Positions 9,405 to 17,440 of a stretch of DNA of 35,887 nucleotides are shown piece after piece. Numbering within the stretch: the first letter of the stretch is position 1; every line of letters begins with the position of its first letter. A model generated the notes under the pieces. That model did not search any database. It saw only the letters and a program-made list of their open reading frames with translations, and was not told the origin of the DNA. A program made the translations under genes and the position numbers. This DNA comes from Frankiales bacterium (GTDB lineage Bacteria > Actinomycetota > Actinomycetes > Mycobacteriales > Jatrophihabitantaceae), in assembly GCA_025966315.1 (NCBI GenBank), contig JAOPUZ010000055.1:1-35887 (forward strand), written 5' to 3'.

Positions 9405-10145
9405 TTAGCGAGTGATCGTGTCGGTGTCCAACGTGACGGCTGCCGTTTGGGTCAGAACTCGGCCCTTCACGGTGACGCCCGTAGTGACGGTGATCGAGGC
9501 GAGAGCGAGGATGTTGCCGCGCATCGTGGAGTACGTACCGAGGGTTGCCGAGCTGCCGACCTTCCAGTACACGTTGGCGGCGCGGGCACCGTTGATCAGT
9601 ACAACTTTGCTGGCAGAGGCCGTAATGAGGGTGGACGCGGCCTTGAAGATGAAGACTGAGCTCGTGTCGCCCTGTCCGTCGAGAGTCAGCGTTCCGGTGA
9701 TCCCGAATGTTCCGGCTGGTGAGTCGTACACACCTGCGGTCTTCGTGGTCCCGCCAAGTTCTACGGGGACGGTGGCGGTCGTCGCGCGGCTCGCGGCGTC
9801 GTTGTAGGCGGCGGTGAGGTCGTTCTTGGCCTGCAACGCGACGGCGTCAGCCGCGTGGACAGTTCCAGTTACCTGCCCGGGTGGGAAGCCTGTTATCGCT
9901 GTACCTGGGCTCAGGCCGACATCGCCCGTGATCGTGGTTGGTCCGGTATTGGTGATGGTCGATCCGGCGAGTACCGCGAACTGCGCGGCGGTGCCCAAGG
10001 GGATTCTGGCGGTGGCTGCATCCGCGCTGGGCGGCCCGATCACGCCAATCAGGACGCTCAGTGCGCAGACGAGAGCCAACGCTGAGCCTAGCCGGGATCG
10101 TGCGGCCATCCCGTGGCGGGAATGGTTGAGGCGAGTCATGCTCAT
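9405..10145 (-). CDS. secreted DUF3494 (ice-binding-type) protein
   Basis: 246 aa. A basic N-terminus and hydrophobic stretch (LGSALALVCALSVLIGVIG) end at a signal-peptidase-like ADA-ATA site near residue 44. The mature part is a single DUF3494 domain: LGTAAQFAVLAGSTITNTG, TTITGDVGLSPGTAITGFPP, ELGGTTKTAGVYDSPAG, FIFKAASTLIT, NVYWKVGSSATLGTYSTMRG and NILALASITVTTGVTVKGR. In studied members this beta-solenoid binds ice or acts as an extracellular adhesin-like protein. ATG 10145 has AAAGG six bases upstream. It is monocistronic. Ice binding is a family inference, and many homologues in non-cold organisms are uncharacterised. Confidence 0.88.
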   Translation of the reverse strand: MSMTRLNHSRHGMAARSRLGSALALVCALSVLIGVIGPPSADAATARIPLGTAAQFAVLAGSTITNTGPTTITGDVGLSPGTAITGFPPGQVTGTVHAADAVALQAKNDLTAAYNDAASRATTATVPVELGGTTKTAGVYDSPAGTFGITGTLTLDGQGDTSSVFIFKAASTLITASASKVVLINGARAANVYWKVGSSATLGTYSTMRGNILALASITVTTGVTVKGRVLTQTAAVTLDTDTITR

Positions 10146-10312
10146 CAGATGCCTTTCGGTTAGGACAAACGGAGGCCCGAAGTGAAGCGACTGTTACGCA
10201 CAGTAGCCGAAAGAGCGCAGAATGTCACTATGCGTATATTTAAGGCCCATCGGACATCCGCCGTCCGTCGCCGTATGGGTGTCGATTAGGTCGCTACCGG
10301 CGGCAACTCCTG

Positions 10313-10347
10313 GCTACCGGTGATCGCTCGGCGATACCAGGTGTAGC
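10313..10347 (+). other. imperfect hairpin in the gap upstream of lysA
   Basis: GCTAC (10313-10317) pairs with GTAGC (10343-10347). Within it GGT-ATCGC (10319-10327, one bulged G) pairs with GCGATACC (10331-10338) around a 3-nt loop. A second inverted repeat, GGCTAG (10474-10479) / CTAGCC (10493-10498), lies just before the lysA ribosome site. No known riboswitch was recognised; the rest of 10146-10513 holds nothing I can support. Confidence 0.3.
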
Positions 10348-10513
10348 AGGGTTTGCCGTCGAAAGTGTTGGCCGTCACCGGTGCTGTGAGGATTTGATTC
10401 AATGCCGTGATAATCGCGAGAGAGGCTCGTGAAGATCGCCTTTTTCCAGAGCAATTGCGGCGGCGAGTGATCAGGCTAGAGACGTTCCATTCCTAGCCGA
10501 AGGTAGACAGGCC

Positions 10514-11863
10514 ATGACGCTTGAAAAGTTGCTTCCGTCGTTGCGAAGTTCACTGCCGCATCCCATTGAGCCGTGGCTTTGGCCGGCCTCGACCCATCAT
10601 CTTCCCGCCGGTGATTTGAGCGTGGGTGGGGTGAGCCTGATGCGGATCGTCGCTGAGCATGGTTCGGGTACGCAGGTCATCGACATCGGTGAGTTTCGCG
10701 CTCGCGCTGACGAATTTCGGCATGCCTTCTACGATGCGGACGTGTCGTACGCCAGCAAGGCGCTACTGACTCAGGCTGTGTGCCGGTGGGTCGAGGACGC
10801 CGGCCTCCGGCTGGATGTCTGCTCGGCCGGCGAGTTGTTCGTCGCTCGACGAGCGAACTTTCCGATGGATCGAATCAGCTTGCACGGCAACGCAAAGTCG
10901 ACCGATCTGCTGCGTACCGCGATGCCGGCCGGGATCGGCCGGATCATCGTGGACAGCGTCGATGAGCTAGATCAGCTCGCCGAGTTGGCCTTCGGCCAGG
11001 GACGTCAGAAGATCATGTTGCGGGTCATTCCGGGCGTGGACGCCGGCACCCATCCGGCGATCGCGACCGGCATCGAAGGACAGAAATTCGGATTGTCCCT
11101 GCTGGACGGTTCGGTTGATCGAGCGGTAACCAAGATACTGAACCATCCGCAGCTGGAGCTGAGTGGCCTGCATTGTCACCTGGGTTCCCAGATTTCAAAT
11201 GCTGAGCCCTTCGTGCGCGCCGCTGGCACCATGGTCGCCGAAATGGCACGGATTCAGAGCCGCTTCGGCGTGACATTGCCAGAATTAGATCTGGGCGGTG
11301 GATTCTCGATCGCCTATCGCGGTGGTGAGGTGCCATTGAGCATCTCTGAAACGGCCGCCGACATTCGGCACGCCGTCCGTAACGCCTGCGATCGCCATAT
11401 GATCCGGCCTCCGAGATTAGCGGTCGAGCCGGGCCGATCGATTGCCGGCCCGGCCGGAATCACCATCTACCAAGTCGTCACCGTCAAGCATAGCGGTGAC
11501 CGGCGGTGGGTGATGGTCAACGGCGGGATGGCCGACAACCCGCGTCCCTGCCTGTACGGCGCGGGCTACACGGCCAGATTGCTCGGACGACTGTCCGGGG
11601 CGAACGAGGAACACCTGACGATCGCTGGGCAACATTGCGAATCCGGCGACGTCCTGATCGCCGATGCGCTGCTTCCCGAAGACATTCACCCCGGCGATTT
11701 GCTGGTCGTGCCGGCGACCGGCGCCTATCACCACAGCATGGCGTCCAACTACAACATGACGCCCCGGCAACCGCTGATCGGCGTCGAGAACGGCACGGTT
11801 CGAACCCTGGTTCGACGCGAGACGATGAGTGAGCTGACTCGCCGAGAGGTTGGCGACCGATGA
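10514..11863 (+). CDS. lysA: diaminopimelate decarboxylase (LysA type)
   Basis: The 449-aa fold-type III PLP enzyme converts meso-diaminopimelate to L-lysine and CO2. The PLP lysine is in YASKALL (Lys82). HCHLGSQI and DLGGGFSI line the phosphate site, EPGRSIAG follows, and GGMADNPRPCLYGA plus CESGD (Cys375) are characteristic of DAP decarboxylase rather than ornithine decarboxylase. The C-terminal active-site segment is GAYHHSMASNYN. GAAGG lies about ten bases before ATG 10514. It is not beside argS, hom or thrC, the frequent actinobacterial lysA neighbours, so it may be a second copy or serve a specialised pathway. It overlaps the next gene by four bases. Confidence 0.88.
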   Translation: MTLEKLLPSLRSSLPHPIEPWLWPASTHHLPAGDLSVGGVSLMRIVAEHGSGTQVIDIGEFRARADEFRHAFYDADVSYASKALLTQAVCRWVEDAGLRLDVCSAGELFVARRANFPMDRISLHGNAKSTDLLRTAMPAGIGRIIVDSVDELDQLAELAFGQGRQKIMLRVIPGVDAGTHPAIATGIEGQKFGLSLLDGSVDRAVTKILNHPQLELSGLHCHLGSQISNAEPFVRAAGTMVAEMARIQSRFGVTLPELDLGGGFSIAYRGGEVPLSISETAADIRHAVRNACDRHMIRPPRLAVEPGRSIAGPAGITIYQVVTVKHSGDRRWVMVNGGMADNPRPCLYGAGYTARLLGRLSGANEEHLTIAGQHCESGDVLIADALLPEDIHPGDLLVVPATGAYHHSMASNYNMTPRQPLIGVENGTVRTLVRRETMSELTRREVGDR

Positions 11864-12312
11864 GTTCAGTGAGCGTGGTCTCGGCGGCAACGTTCGGACG
11901 GCAGCGAATGCACCGTATCGCGATCACCGATACGTCCCTGGTCGACGGCCACCTCTGCGTCCAGTACCTCATCACACCGGTGCCCGAACGGTTGCGAAGT
12001 CCCACGACAACTCTGCACCGCGGCACCGGCCGCGCGGTCGACGACGCCAACGAGCTCTATGACTGCACCATCGCCTATCGACGGGCGACACGCGGCGATC
12101 GCATTGTCGGAGCACTTCGGGTCGGCCCCGACGTCAGCCGGACCGGCAAGCGGATACGGGTGCTGTTCAATCCGTTGCCGCATACCGAAGGAAGCGACGA
12201 CGTGCTTTGTGAACTGCACCTGGCAATCCAACGAGGCGCCGTGCGCACCGAAGCGATTCGGTGCCTCCGCAAACCGGTTTCGAAAAGGGTTCCCCATCCA
12301 GCTGAGTACTAG
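11860..12312 (+). CDS. unknown 150-aa protein coupled to lysA
   Basis: The ATG lies in the ATGA overlap with the lysA stop (11860-11863), so translation is probably coupled. The protein is soluble and predicted alpha/beta. It contains SLVDGHLCVQYLITPVPERL, GALRVGPDVSRTGKRIRVLF and a basic C-terminus (RCLRKPVSKRVPHPAEY). No membrane segment, signal peptide or family motif was recognised. A role linked to the decarboxylase product or to an amino-acid-derived pathway is suggested only by the coupling. The frame ends seven bases before a strong terminator hairpin, which supports it over overlapping frames. Confidence 0.6.
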   Translation: MSSVSVVSAATFGRQRMHRIAITDTSLVDGHLCVQYLITPVPERLRSPTTTLHRGTGRAVDDANELYDCTIAYRRATRGDRIVGALRVGPDVSRTGKRIRVLFNPLPHTEGSDDVLCELHLAIQRGAVRTEAIRCLRKPVSKRVPHPAEY

Positions 12313-12318
12313 CCGGAC

Positions 12319-12346
12319 CGGCCACGTGGCGCACGGCACGTGGCCG
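12319..12346. terminator. convergent-gene terminator hairpin
   Basis: Perfect 10-bp inverted repeat CGGCCACGTG (12319-12328) / CACGTGGCCG (12337-12346) with an 8-nt loop. It lies between the end of the lysA unit and the end of the oppositely oriented desulfurase-like gene. No T-run; it probably acts in both directions. Confidence 0.65.
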
Positions 12347-12357
12347 CGTTGGTCGTC

Positions 12358-13719
12358 TCAATCCGTCCGGCACGGCGAGGCCGGTGCCGTCGACGAGCTG
12401 GCCGCCAGCCAATCCGGCCAGTCGCGGGGATCGGGCGAGGGCACCAACCCGTGCTCGCTCGCCGAATACGTCCACTCCGGTCCTTCGACCCGTAGCCGTC
12501 CGACGGCGTCGACCAGCCGATCGATGTCAGCGCCGCAACTGCCGAGTCCGATGCTGGCGCGAACCGCACCATCATTGGCGTCGAAGCGGGCAAGCAGCGG
12601 ATGAGCGCAGAATCGGCCGTCTCGAACACCGATGCCATGCTCGGCCGACAGGTACTGCGCGACCGCTTCAGCCGAGTAGCCGGGCACCGTGAAGCTCACC
12701 ACCCCGATGCGCTCGGTCTCATCGGGCCAGAGCCGCAAGATGTCCGCGCCAGCCCGACGGAGTCCCGTCTCGAGCTGGCGGAGCAGGCACGATTCGTGGG
12801 TCGGGATTGCGTCATCCGGGAGGGCCTGGATGGCTCGACAGGCTGCGGCGATCGCGATTGCCCCGATGACATTGGGTGTTCCCGCCTCGTGCCGGGCCGG
12901 AGCGCTCGTCCAGGACGTCGCGGTGATCGTCACGTCGCGCACTGCGCCGCCGCCGGCCAGGTACGGCGGGGCGGCGTCCAACCAGTCACGTCGCCCGATC
13001 AGGACCCCGGCACCGAAGGGCGCGTAGAGCTTGTGGCCGGAGAACGCGAGATAGTCGATGCCCAGCGCGCCGATGTCGACGCGCCGATGGGGCACGAGTT
13101 GTGCTCCGTCCACTGCGATCCGCGCTCCATGGCGGTGCGCCAGCTCGGCCAATTCCGGCAGCGGCAGCAGCTCGCCGGTCACGTTCGACGCTCCGGTCAC
13201 CGCCAGCAGCTGCGCCGGTTCGCGAGCCAACTCACTTTCCAGCGCGGCAATCGTCCCGGCCAGAGTATCGCGGGCGACGACTACCCGGCCGTCTCGGGCC
13301 TGCCACGGAAGGAGATTCGCATGATGTTCGATGTCCAGGTAGACCACCGGGCCGGGCGCGGCCGTCGCCAGCAGGTTGAGCGCATCAGTGGTGTTCCGGG
13401 TGAAGATCACCACGTCGGACGACCGGGCGCCGACGAATGCGGCCACGGTTGACCGCGCGGCTTCGTATGCGGCGGTGCAGACCTGGGAGTTGTAACCGGC
13501 ACCGCGGTGCACGCTCGAATACAGCGGCAACAGCGCCGTCACCTCGTCGGCCACGGACTGCAGGGCGGGAGCGCTGGCAGCGTAGTCGAGGTTCGTGTAC
13601 CGGACGTCGCTGCCTTGGACGAGGGGAACGCACTGGCCGGCGCCGACCAAGGCGGCGATCGGCAGGCTGCCCGCGGCCCGACTTGCCGCGGTGGCTTCGT
13701 GACCGATAGTTGTTGTCAT
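12358..13719 (-). CDS. cysteine-desulfurase-like class V aminotransferase under a SAM-IV riboswitch
   Basis: 453-aa fold-type I PLP enzyme. Visible are NLDYAASAP, HRGAGYNSQV, the cofactor loop FTRNTTDALNLLA, DIEHHANLLPW, AVDGAQLVPHR, the PLP lysine in SGHKLYAPFGAGVL (Lys230), EAGTPNVIGAIA and the C-terminal RDGRFCAHPLL, whose Cys371 sits where SufS/CsdA enzymes carry the persulfide cysteine. It could release sulfur from cysteine or a related thiol amino acid. About 60 C-terminal residues (from RVEGPEWTYSASEHG) extend beyond the usual fold. No suf, isc or thiolation partner is adjacent. The riboswitch upstream puts it in the sulfur regulon rather than general Fe-S assembly. GGAG lies 11 bases before ATG 13719. 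Confidence 0.85.
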   Translation of the reverse strand: MTTTIGHEATAASRAAGSLPIAALVGAGQCVPLVQGSDVRYTNLDYAASAPALQSVADEVTALLPLYSSVHRGAGYNSQVCTAAYEAARSTVAAFVGARSSDVVIFTRNTTDALNLLATAAPGPVVYLDIEHHANLLPWQARDGRVVVARDTLAGTIAALESELAREPAQLLAVTGASNVTGELLPLPELAELAHRHGARIAVDGAQLVPHRRVDIGALGIDYLAFSGHKLYAPFGAGVLIGRRDWLDAAPPYLAGGGAVRDVTITATSWTSAPARHEAGTPNVIGAIAIAAACRAIQALPDDAIPTHESCLLRQLETGLRRAGADILRLWPDETERIGVVSFTVPGYSAEAVAQYLSAEHGIGVRDGRFCAHPLLARFDANDGAVRASIGLGSCGADIDRLVDAVGRLRVEGPEWTYSASEHGLVPSPDPRDWPDWLAASSSTAPASPCRTD

Positions 13720-13735
13720 TGCTTATGAAACTCCA

Positions 13736-13766
13736 GATCCCTGACGGGGATCCGCAATCGGATCCC
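13736..13766 (-). promoter_or_regulatory. mutually exclusive stems: expression platform of the first SAM-IV switch
   Basis: The segment 13747-13753 can pair upstream (in mRNA sense) as GGGATCCG/CGGATCCC, a perfect 8-bp stem with a 4-nt loop (13747-13766), or downstream as GATCCC/GGGATC (13736-13752). The second stem ends immediately before the GGAG ribosome site. A choice between the stems could control ribosome access. The first stem abuts the riboswitch 3' end. Confidence 0.6.
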
Positions 13767-13873
13767 GCGCTTGCCTGCTCCGGTTGGAGCGGGCCGTGTC
13801 GTCACCCGGGGCACCCCACCGCGGAGGAGGGTTGCCGGCCAGCAAGCCGGGGCTTTGCGCTGGCGCTCGTGAC
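13766..13873 (-). ncRNA. SAM-IV-type riboswitch, desulfurase leader
   Basis: Read on the minus strand, the element has GTCACGAGCGCCAGC, then AAGCCCCGGCTTGCTGG, CCGGCAACCCTCC, GCGGTGGGGTGCCCC and GGGTGACGAC. TGTC (13871-13874) and GACA (13797-13800) close P1. A hairpin CCCGCTCC/GGAGCAGG and the conserved AAGCGCGG follow, as in the other two copies in this window. This order is that of the actinobacterial SAM-IV class, which lowers expression when S-adenosylmethionine is abundant. It ends 47 bases upstream of the desulfurase start. Confidence 0.88.
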
Positions 13874-13882
13874 AGCGGAACG

Positions 13883-13921
13883 ATATTAACTCATGTACCC
13901 AGTTGATGTGAAACGCTCACA
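13883..13921 (-). promoter_or_regulatory. promoter with palindrome upstream of the first SAM-IV switch
   Basis: On the minus strand TTCACA (13907-13912) and TAATAT (13883-13888) are separated by 18 bases. The -10 box ends nine bases before the riboswitch P1, where transcription should begin. TGTGA-N5-TCACA (13907-13921) overlaps the -35 box and may be an operator. Confidence 0.55.
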
Positions 13922-13947
13922 ATCCACCGCGCATCACCTACTTATCG

Positions 13948-13965
13948 CGCTCTGGATTCAGAGCG
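13948..13965 (-). terminator. possible terminator of the ABC importer operon
   Basis: Perfect 7-bp stem CGCTCTG/CAGAGCG with a 4-nt loop, 137 bases past the stop of the solute-binding protein. No U-run follows. It also lies upstream of the promoter of the next minus-strand gene and could insulate it. Apart from this hairpin, 13922-14101 shows nothing I can support. Confidence 0.4.
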
Positions 13966-14101
13966 TCGGCAAGGCGACATGCTCTCGCAACGTGTTGCCT
14001 TAGCTCGTCGACACGTCCGACAACGACGACGGAATCACGTACGGGAGCAGGTTGAATCCGTCGACGGCTCACCGCTGAGAACTTGGCCGCTGCCGAGTTC
14101 G

Positions 14102-15100
14102 TTAGAAGCTTGGCGTCGGATTGACCTCGGACTTCGGGATACCCGAACTCGTCAGCACACCCCACTTGTTGAGGATCTTGGTGTAGTCGCCATTGGCGAT
14201 CAGTTCGTTCACGGCATCGCTGATCGCCTTGGCGATCGGTGATCCCTTGGTCGTGACGAAACCGACGACGGTCGAGCTGATCTGTCCGAGGAACTTGGTG
14301 TTCGGAACGTGGGTGGCGTCGTACTGCAGGCTCAGCGTCGGCCCGAAGTAGAGGTCGACCTTGCCGTTGGCCAGCCCCAAGAAGATCGGCGCGCTGTCGG
14401 CGAAGTACTGGACGCTGAAGTCCTTCTTACCGGCCGCGGCGCACTTGCCCGCGGCGCCGGTGAGGATCTGCTGGAAGGTCGAACCCGGGCTGGTGGCCAC
14501 GGTCAGCCCGCAGACGTCGCTGATGTCGCTGACCTTGTCGAGTTTGACGCTCGCCGCCCCCAGGAACGCCTGACCGTCGGTCAGGTAGGAAGCGAAGTCG
14601 ACCACCTCTTCACGTGCCTTGGTCACCCCGAAGTTGTCTTGCCCGACGGCGTACTTGCCGTTCTGCACGCCCGGGATGATGGTGGCGAAGGTACCGTTCT
14701 GCACGTCCCAGGTGACGCCGAGCACCTTGGCGATCGCGTTGCGCAGGTCGACGTCGAGGCCGATGTCCTTGCCGTCGACCTGGCCGCCGTGGGGCAATCC
14801 GGAGACTCCTGGAGTCAGCGTCGTCCCGAGGGTGATCGATCCGCTGCTCTGGACGGCGGCCGGTAGCTCGGCCTTCAGCTTCGGGTCGGCCTGGATCGCG
14901 CTCACGACGTCCAGCGTCGGTATCGCGGATGACGCGGTGCTGGGCGAGCCTGAACCACCGCCCGGCACGTTGGCGCCAGTGGTGGGGGTCGCGGACGAAC
15001 TGCACGCGGCGAGCAGGACGACTGCTGCGATCGCGGCGACGAATCCGGTGGTGCGTCTCATGCGGCGGGCGGGATGGCCAGCGTGGCCGTCGGTGGTCAC
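14102..15100 (-). CDS. ABC solute-binding lipoprotein, amino-acid type (family 3)
   Basis: 332 aa. The signal peptide ends in lipobox LLAAC (Cys at about 33), then a Ser/Thr/Gly linker. The family 3 core shows GLDVDLRNAIAKVLGV, the loop TFATIIPGVQNGKYAVG, FGVTKAREEVVDFASYL, DVCGLTVATSPGSTFQQ with a matching GKCAAAGK, and a C-terminal DAVNELIANGDYTKILNKWGV. The start is GTG 15100 with AAAGGA six bases upstream. It is last in the permease-ATPase-lipoprotein unit. Its location under a SAM-IV leader suggests a sulfur-containing amino acid or organosulfur ligand; this is inference, as the pocket cannot be read by eye. Confidence 0.88.
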   Translation of the reverse strand: MTTDGHAGHPARRMRRTTGFVAAIAAVVLLAACSSSATPTTGANVPGGGSGSPSTASSAIPTLDVVSAIQADPKLKAELPAAVQSSGSITLGTTLTPGVSGLPHGGQVDGKDIGLDVDLRNAIAKVLGVTWDVQNGTFATIIPGVQNGKYAVGQDNFGVTKAREEVVDFASYLTDGQAFLGAASVKLDKVSDISDVCGLTVATSPGSTFQQILTGAAGKCAAAGKKDFSVQYFADSAPIFLGLANGKVDLYFGPTLSLQYDATHVPNTKFLGQISSTVVGFVTTKGSPIAKAISDAVNELIANGDYTKILNKWGVLTSSGIPKSEVNPTPSF

Positions 15101-15178
15101 AACTGATCCTTTCGAGGGTCAGCGGGTCAGCCCAGGGTGGGCCAATCGGTGGGTGGGTGAGGGCCGATCAAAGAGCGA

Positions 15179-16006
15179 TCAAAGAACGGCGGAGAGGAAC
15201 GCGCGGGCACGTTCATGGCGTGGATTGGTCAGTACTTCAGCCGGCGCGCCGGATTCGACGATTCGGCCGCCGTCGAGGAACACCACGGTGTCCGCGACCT
15301 CGCGGGCGAAGCCGATTTCGTGGGTGACCACGATCATCGTCATGCCGTCCAAGGCCAGGTCGCGCATGACCGCCAGCACCTCGCCGACCAGCTCAGGGTC
15401 GAGGGCGCTGGTGGGTTCGTCGAACAGCAGGAGCTGCGGTTCCATCGCCAGGGCGCGGGCGATGGCCACCCGCTGCTGCTGGCCGCCGGACAGCTGCCGG
15501 GGATAGGACCGCTCGCGCCCGCCCAGGCCAACCCGCTCGAGCAAGGCCAGCGCGCGGGCGGTGGCGTCCTTCTTGGATTCCCGGCGAACCGCCACTGGAG
15601 CTTCGATGATGTTTTCCAGGACGGTCAGATGCGGGAACAGATTGAATTGCTGGAACACCATGCCGACTTTGGTGCGCTGCTTGGTAATAGCCTTTGCGTG
15701 CAGCTCATGCAGCTTGTTGTGATCGTGCCGGTAGCCGACGATCTCGCCGGCCAGCTCGACGAAGCCGCCGTCCGGTCGTTCCAGATGATTGATGCAGCGC
15801 AGCAGCGTGGACTTTCCTGAGCCGGACGGGCCGAGCAGGACCGTCACCTCACCGTGGCCGATGTCCAGATCGACGCCGTCGAGTACGACGTTAGTGCCGA
15901 AGCTCTTGCGCAGCCCACGGATCCGCACCAACGGAGCCGCGACCTGGCCCGCCGGAACCGGCTCACTCACCGGAATCGGCTCACTCACCGGAATCGGCTC
16001 GCTCAT
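15179..16006 (-). CDS. ABC transporter ATPase, polar amino-acid type
   Basis: 275 aa. Walker [10 protein letters not shown] at 59-67, Q-loop [17 protein letters not shown], signature LSGGQQQR, Walker [15 protein letters not shown] and H-loop [14 protein letters not shown] are all intact, and the sequence is closest to GlnQ/HisP-type ATPases. The first 18 residues are a Pro-rich triplicate of [12 protein letters not shown] coded by an 18-bp tandem repeat, outside the nucleotide-binding fold. The start codon overlaps the permease stop (ATGA) and lies in the loop of a perfect hairpin at 15996-16013. Confidence 0.95.
   Translation of the reverse strand: MSEPIPVSEPIPVSEPVPAGQVAAPLVRIRGLRKSFGTNVVLDGVDLDIGHGEVTVLLGPSGSGKSTLLRCINHLERPDGGFVELAGEIVGYRHDHNKLHELHAKAITKQRTKVGMVFQQFNLFPHLTVLENIIEAPVAVRRESKKDATARALALLERVGLGGRERSYPRQLSGGQQQRVAIARALAMEPQLLLFDEPTSALDPELVGEVLAVMRDLALDGMTMIVVTHEIGFAREVADTVVFLDGGRIVESGAPAEVLTNPRHERARAFLSAVL
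15952..16005 (-). repeat. 18-bp tandem repeat x3 inside the ATPase gene 5' end
   Basis: Copies at 15952-15969, 15970-15987 and 15988-16005 differ by one or two bases and encode the repeated hexapeptide. The unit keeps frame, so copy-number change would alter only the length of the N-terminal tail. Confidence 0.9.
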
Positions 16007-16013
16007 GCGAGCC
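15996..16013 (-). promoter_or_regulatory. hairpin enclosing the permease stop / ATPase start
   Basis: Perfect 7-bp stem GGCTCGC/GCGAGCC whose 4-nt loop (16003-16006) is exactly the ATGA stop-start overlap. It could make ATPase translation depend on ribosomes arriving from the permease gene. Confidence 0.45.
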
Positions 16014-17034
16014 CGGCCAGGTCGTGTCGGGTCCGTCCGAATAACGGCAGATTCCCTCGGGTGAGTTCCCAGAAGCCCGGCGAGCTATGGCGATTGCTGC
16101 CACGCGCGTAGTGCCGTTCCACGTAATACTGGCCGATCGACAGCAGCGTGGTGAGAATGATGTACCAGATCGTCGCGACCAGCAGCAGCGGCATGATCAG
16201 GTAGTTCTGGTTGTAGATCAGTTGCACCGAATACAGCAGATCGGTCACGGCGATCACGCTGACAATGGAGGTCGCCTTGAGCATCCCGATGAGCAGGTTG
16301 CCCGAGGCGGGAATGATCGCCGGCATCGCCTGCGGTAGCACGATCCGGCGAAAGATCCGTCCGCGGCTGAGGCCGAGCGCTTGAGCGGCCTCGGTCTGGC
16401 CGTGCTCGACGGCGAGGATGCCGCCGCGCACGATCTCGGCCGAGAACGCCGCCACATCGAGGGTCAGCCCGACGAAGGCCGCGAGCAGGCCGGTGAACAG
16501 GTGCGCGGTCTTCACGGTCACGAACTCGTGGCCGAACGGGATGCCCAGTGACAGGGTGGGGTACAGCGAAGCCAACTCGAACCAGAACAGCAGTTGCACC
16601 AACGGCGGTACCGATCGGATCAACCACACGTAGCCGAAACTCAGCGTGCGCAGGATCGGGTTGGTCGACAGGCGCATTGCCGCGAGCCCGATACCCAGCA
16701 GATATCCGCACACCATGACGGCCGCGGTCAGCCAGAGGGTGAGCAGTAACCCGTGCATGATCGAGCCGCGGGTGAAGTAATCGCCCACCACGTCCCACTG
16801 AAAGCGTTTGTTCGTCAGCAATGTGTGGATGAGCATCGCGATCAGGACCAAGACAGCGGCGGCACAGATCCACTGCCCGGGCCGGCGCAGCGGGACCAAC
16901 TTCGCCGCGAGCAGTTCGGCGTCCGAGGCACGCTGGTCCAGGGCCGCGGTGCTGATATTGCTGCCGGGCGGCTCGACCAATACCTGGGTGTCCGGTGGTT
17001 CGGTGGCTGGTTCGGCAGCCTGGGAGCGAGTCAT
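16003..17034 (-). CDS. ABC transporter permease, polar amino-acid type (HisM/GlnP family)
   Basis: 343 aa from ATG 17034, chosen because ACGAGGA lies just upstream; an in-frame ATG at 17085 would add 17 residues but has no ribosome site. About 50 cytoplasmic residues precede a first helix ([17 protein letters not shown]). A typical three-to-five-helix domain follows, with the ATPase-coupling EAA loop [20 protein letters not shown] and the final INxxYL-like stretch [20 protein letters not shown]. It is first in the importer unit; the next gene overlaps by four bases. The leader of about 550 bases upstream contains a leader peptide and a SAM-IV riboswitch. Confidence 0.92.
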   Translation of the reverse strand: MTRSQAAEPATEPPDTQVLVEPPGSNISTAALDQRASDAELLAAKLVPLRRPGQWICAAAVLVLIAMLIHTLLTNKRFQWDVVGDYFTRGSIMHGLLLTLWLTAAVMVCGYLLGIGLAAMRLSTNPILRTLSFGYVWLIRSVPPLVQLLFWFELASLYPTLSLGIPFGHEFVTVKTAHLFTGLLAAFVGLTLDVAAFSAEIVRGGILAVEHGQTEAAQALGLSRGRIFRRIVLPQAMPAIIPASGNLLIGMLKATSIVSVIAVTDLLYSVQLIYNQNYLIMPLLLVATIWYIILTTLLSIGQYYVERHYARGSNRHSSPGFWELTRGNLPLFGRTRHDLAGLA

Positions 17035-17236
17035 GAATCCTCGTGTCCGTTCTCGAGAATCGTCATCGGGTGTGCGAGATGTCATTCAATGCGCAGCGCG
17101 TCAGCTCGCGGCCCGCCATGTCGGGCGGCTAGGTCGGTAGCGCGACCGCCTCAGATACCGGTGCAGCAGCGGCACAAGCTCGGTCGTGGCCTCGAAACCG
17201 CGGTTACCCCGAAATAGCCATTACGCGGAACGGTGG

Positions 17237-17392
17237 TTACGCGAACGGAGCGGGCGCGAAGTGGACGGCAGCTGACGGGCGAAGTTGGCTCGGACACAGC
17301 GCGCTGCTGACGCGCAACAAATCCACGTGACGCCGCAGGACCCGCAATGAGGTGCAGTGAGTGCGCGAACTATGGTCGTAGTGCGCTTTCAT
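17237..17392 (-). CDS. putative cysteine-sensing leader peptide of the ABC importer
   Basis: 51-aa ORF starting at ATG 17392 with GAGG nine bases upstream. Residues 20-34 read RRHVDLLRVSSALCP, twelve of fifteen identical to the leader peptide at 19053-19139. Short RRHxDL...LC peptides upstream of sulfur genes are, as I recall, annotated as putative leader peptides in many actinobacteria. Cys33 (TGT) is the likely ribosome-stalling codon; Cys13 is another. It is longer than the usual 25-30 residues and ends about 200 bases before the permease. It lies 48 bases downstream of the SAM-IV element. Confidence 0.65.
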   Translation of the reverse strand: MKAHYDHSSRTHCTSLRVLRRHVDLLRVSSALCPSQLRPSAAVHFAPAPFA

Positions 17393-17416
17393 GTCTGTCC
17401 GCCTCGGCAGTGTCTC

Positions 17417-17440
17417 GGCCCGCTGACTACCATGCGGGCC
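17417..17440 (-). promoter_or_regulatory. stem downstream of the second SAM-IV switch
   Basis: Perfect 7-bp stem GGCCCGC/GCGGGCC with a 10-nt loop, immediately after the riboswitch and before the leader peptide start. It may be part of the expression platform or a terminator lacking a U-run. Confidence 0.4.

Noticed and set aside
10231-10290. 19-codon ORF upstream of lysA as a possible leader peptide
   Set aside because: No ribosome site and no run of lysine or cysteine codons that would support attenuation.
12059-12604. 181-codon plus-strand ORF overlapping the lysA-coupled gene
   Set aside because: It crosses a strong terminator and the 3' end of the desulfurase gene; the 150-aa frame coupled to lysA is the better choice.
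13907-13921. CRP-type binding site
   Set aside because: TGTGA/TCACA halves are spaced by five rather than six bases and the flanks do not match; kept only as a possible operator of unknown factor.
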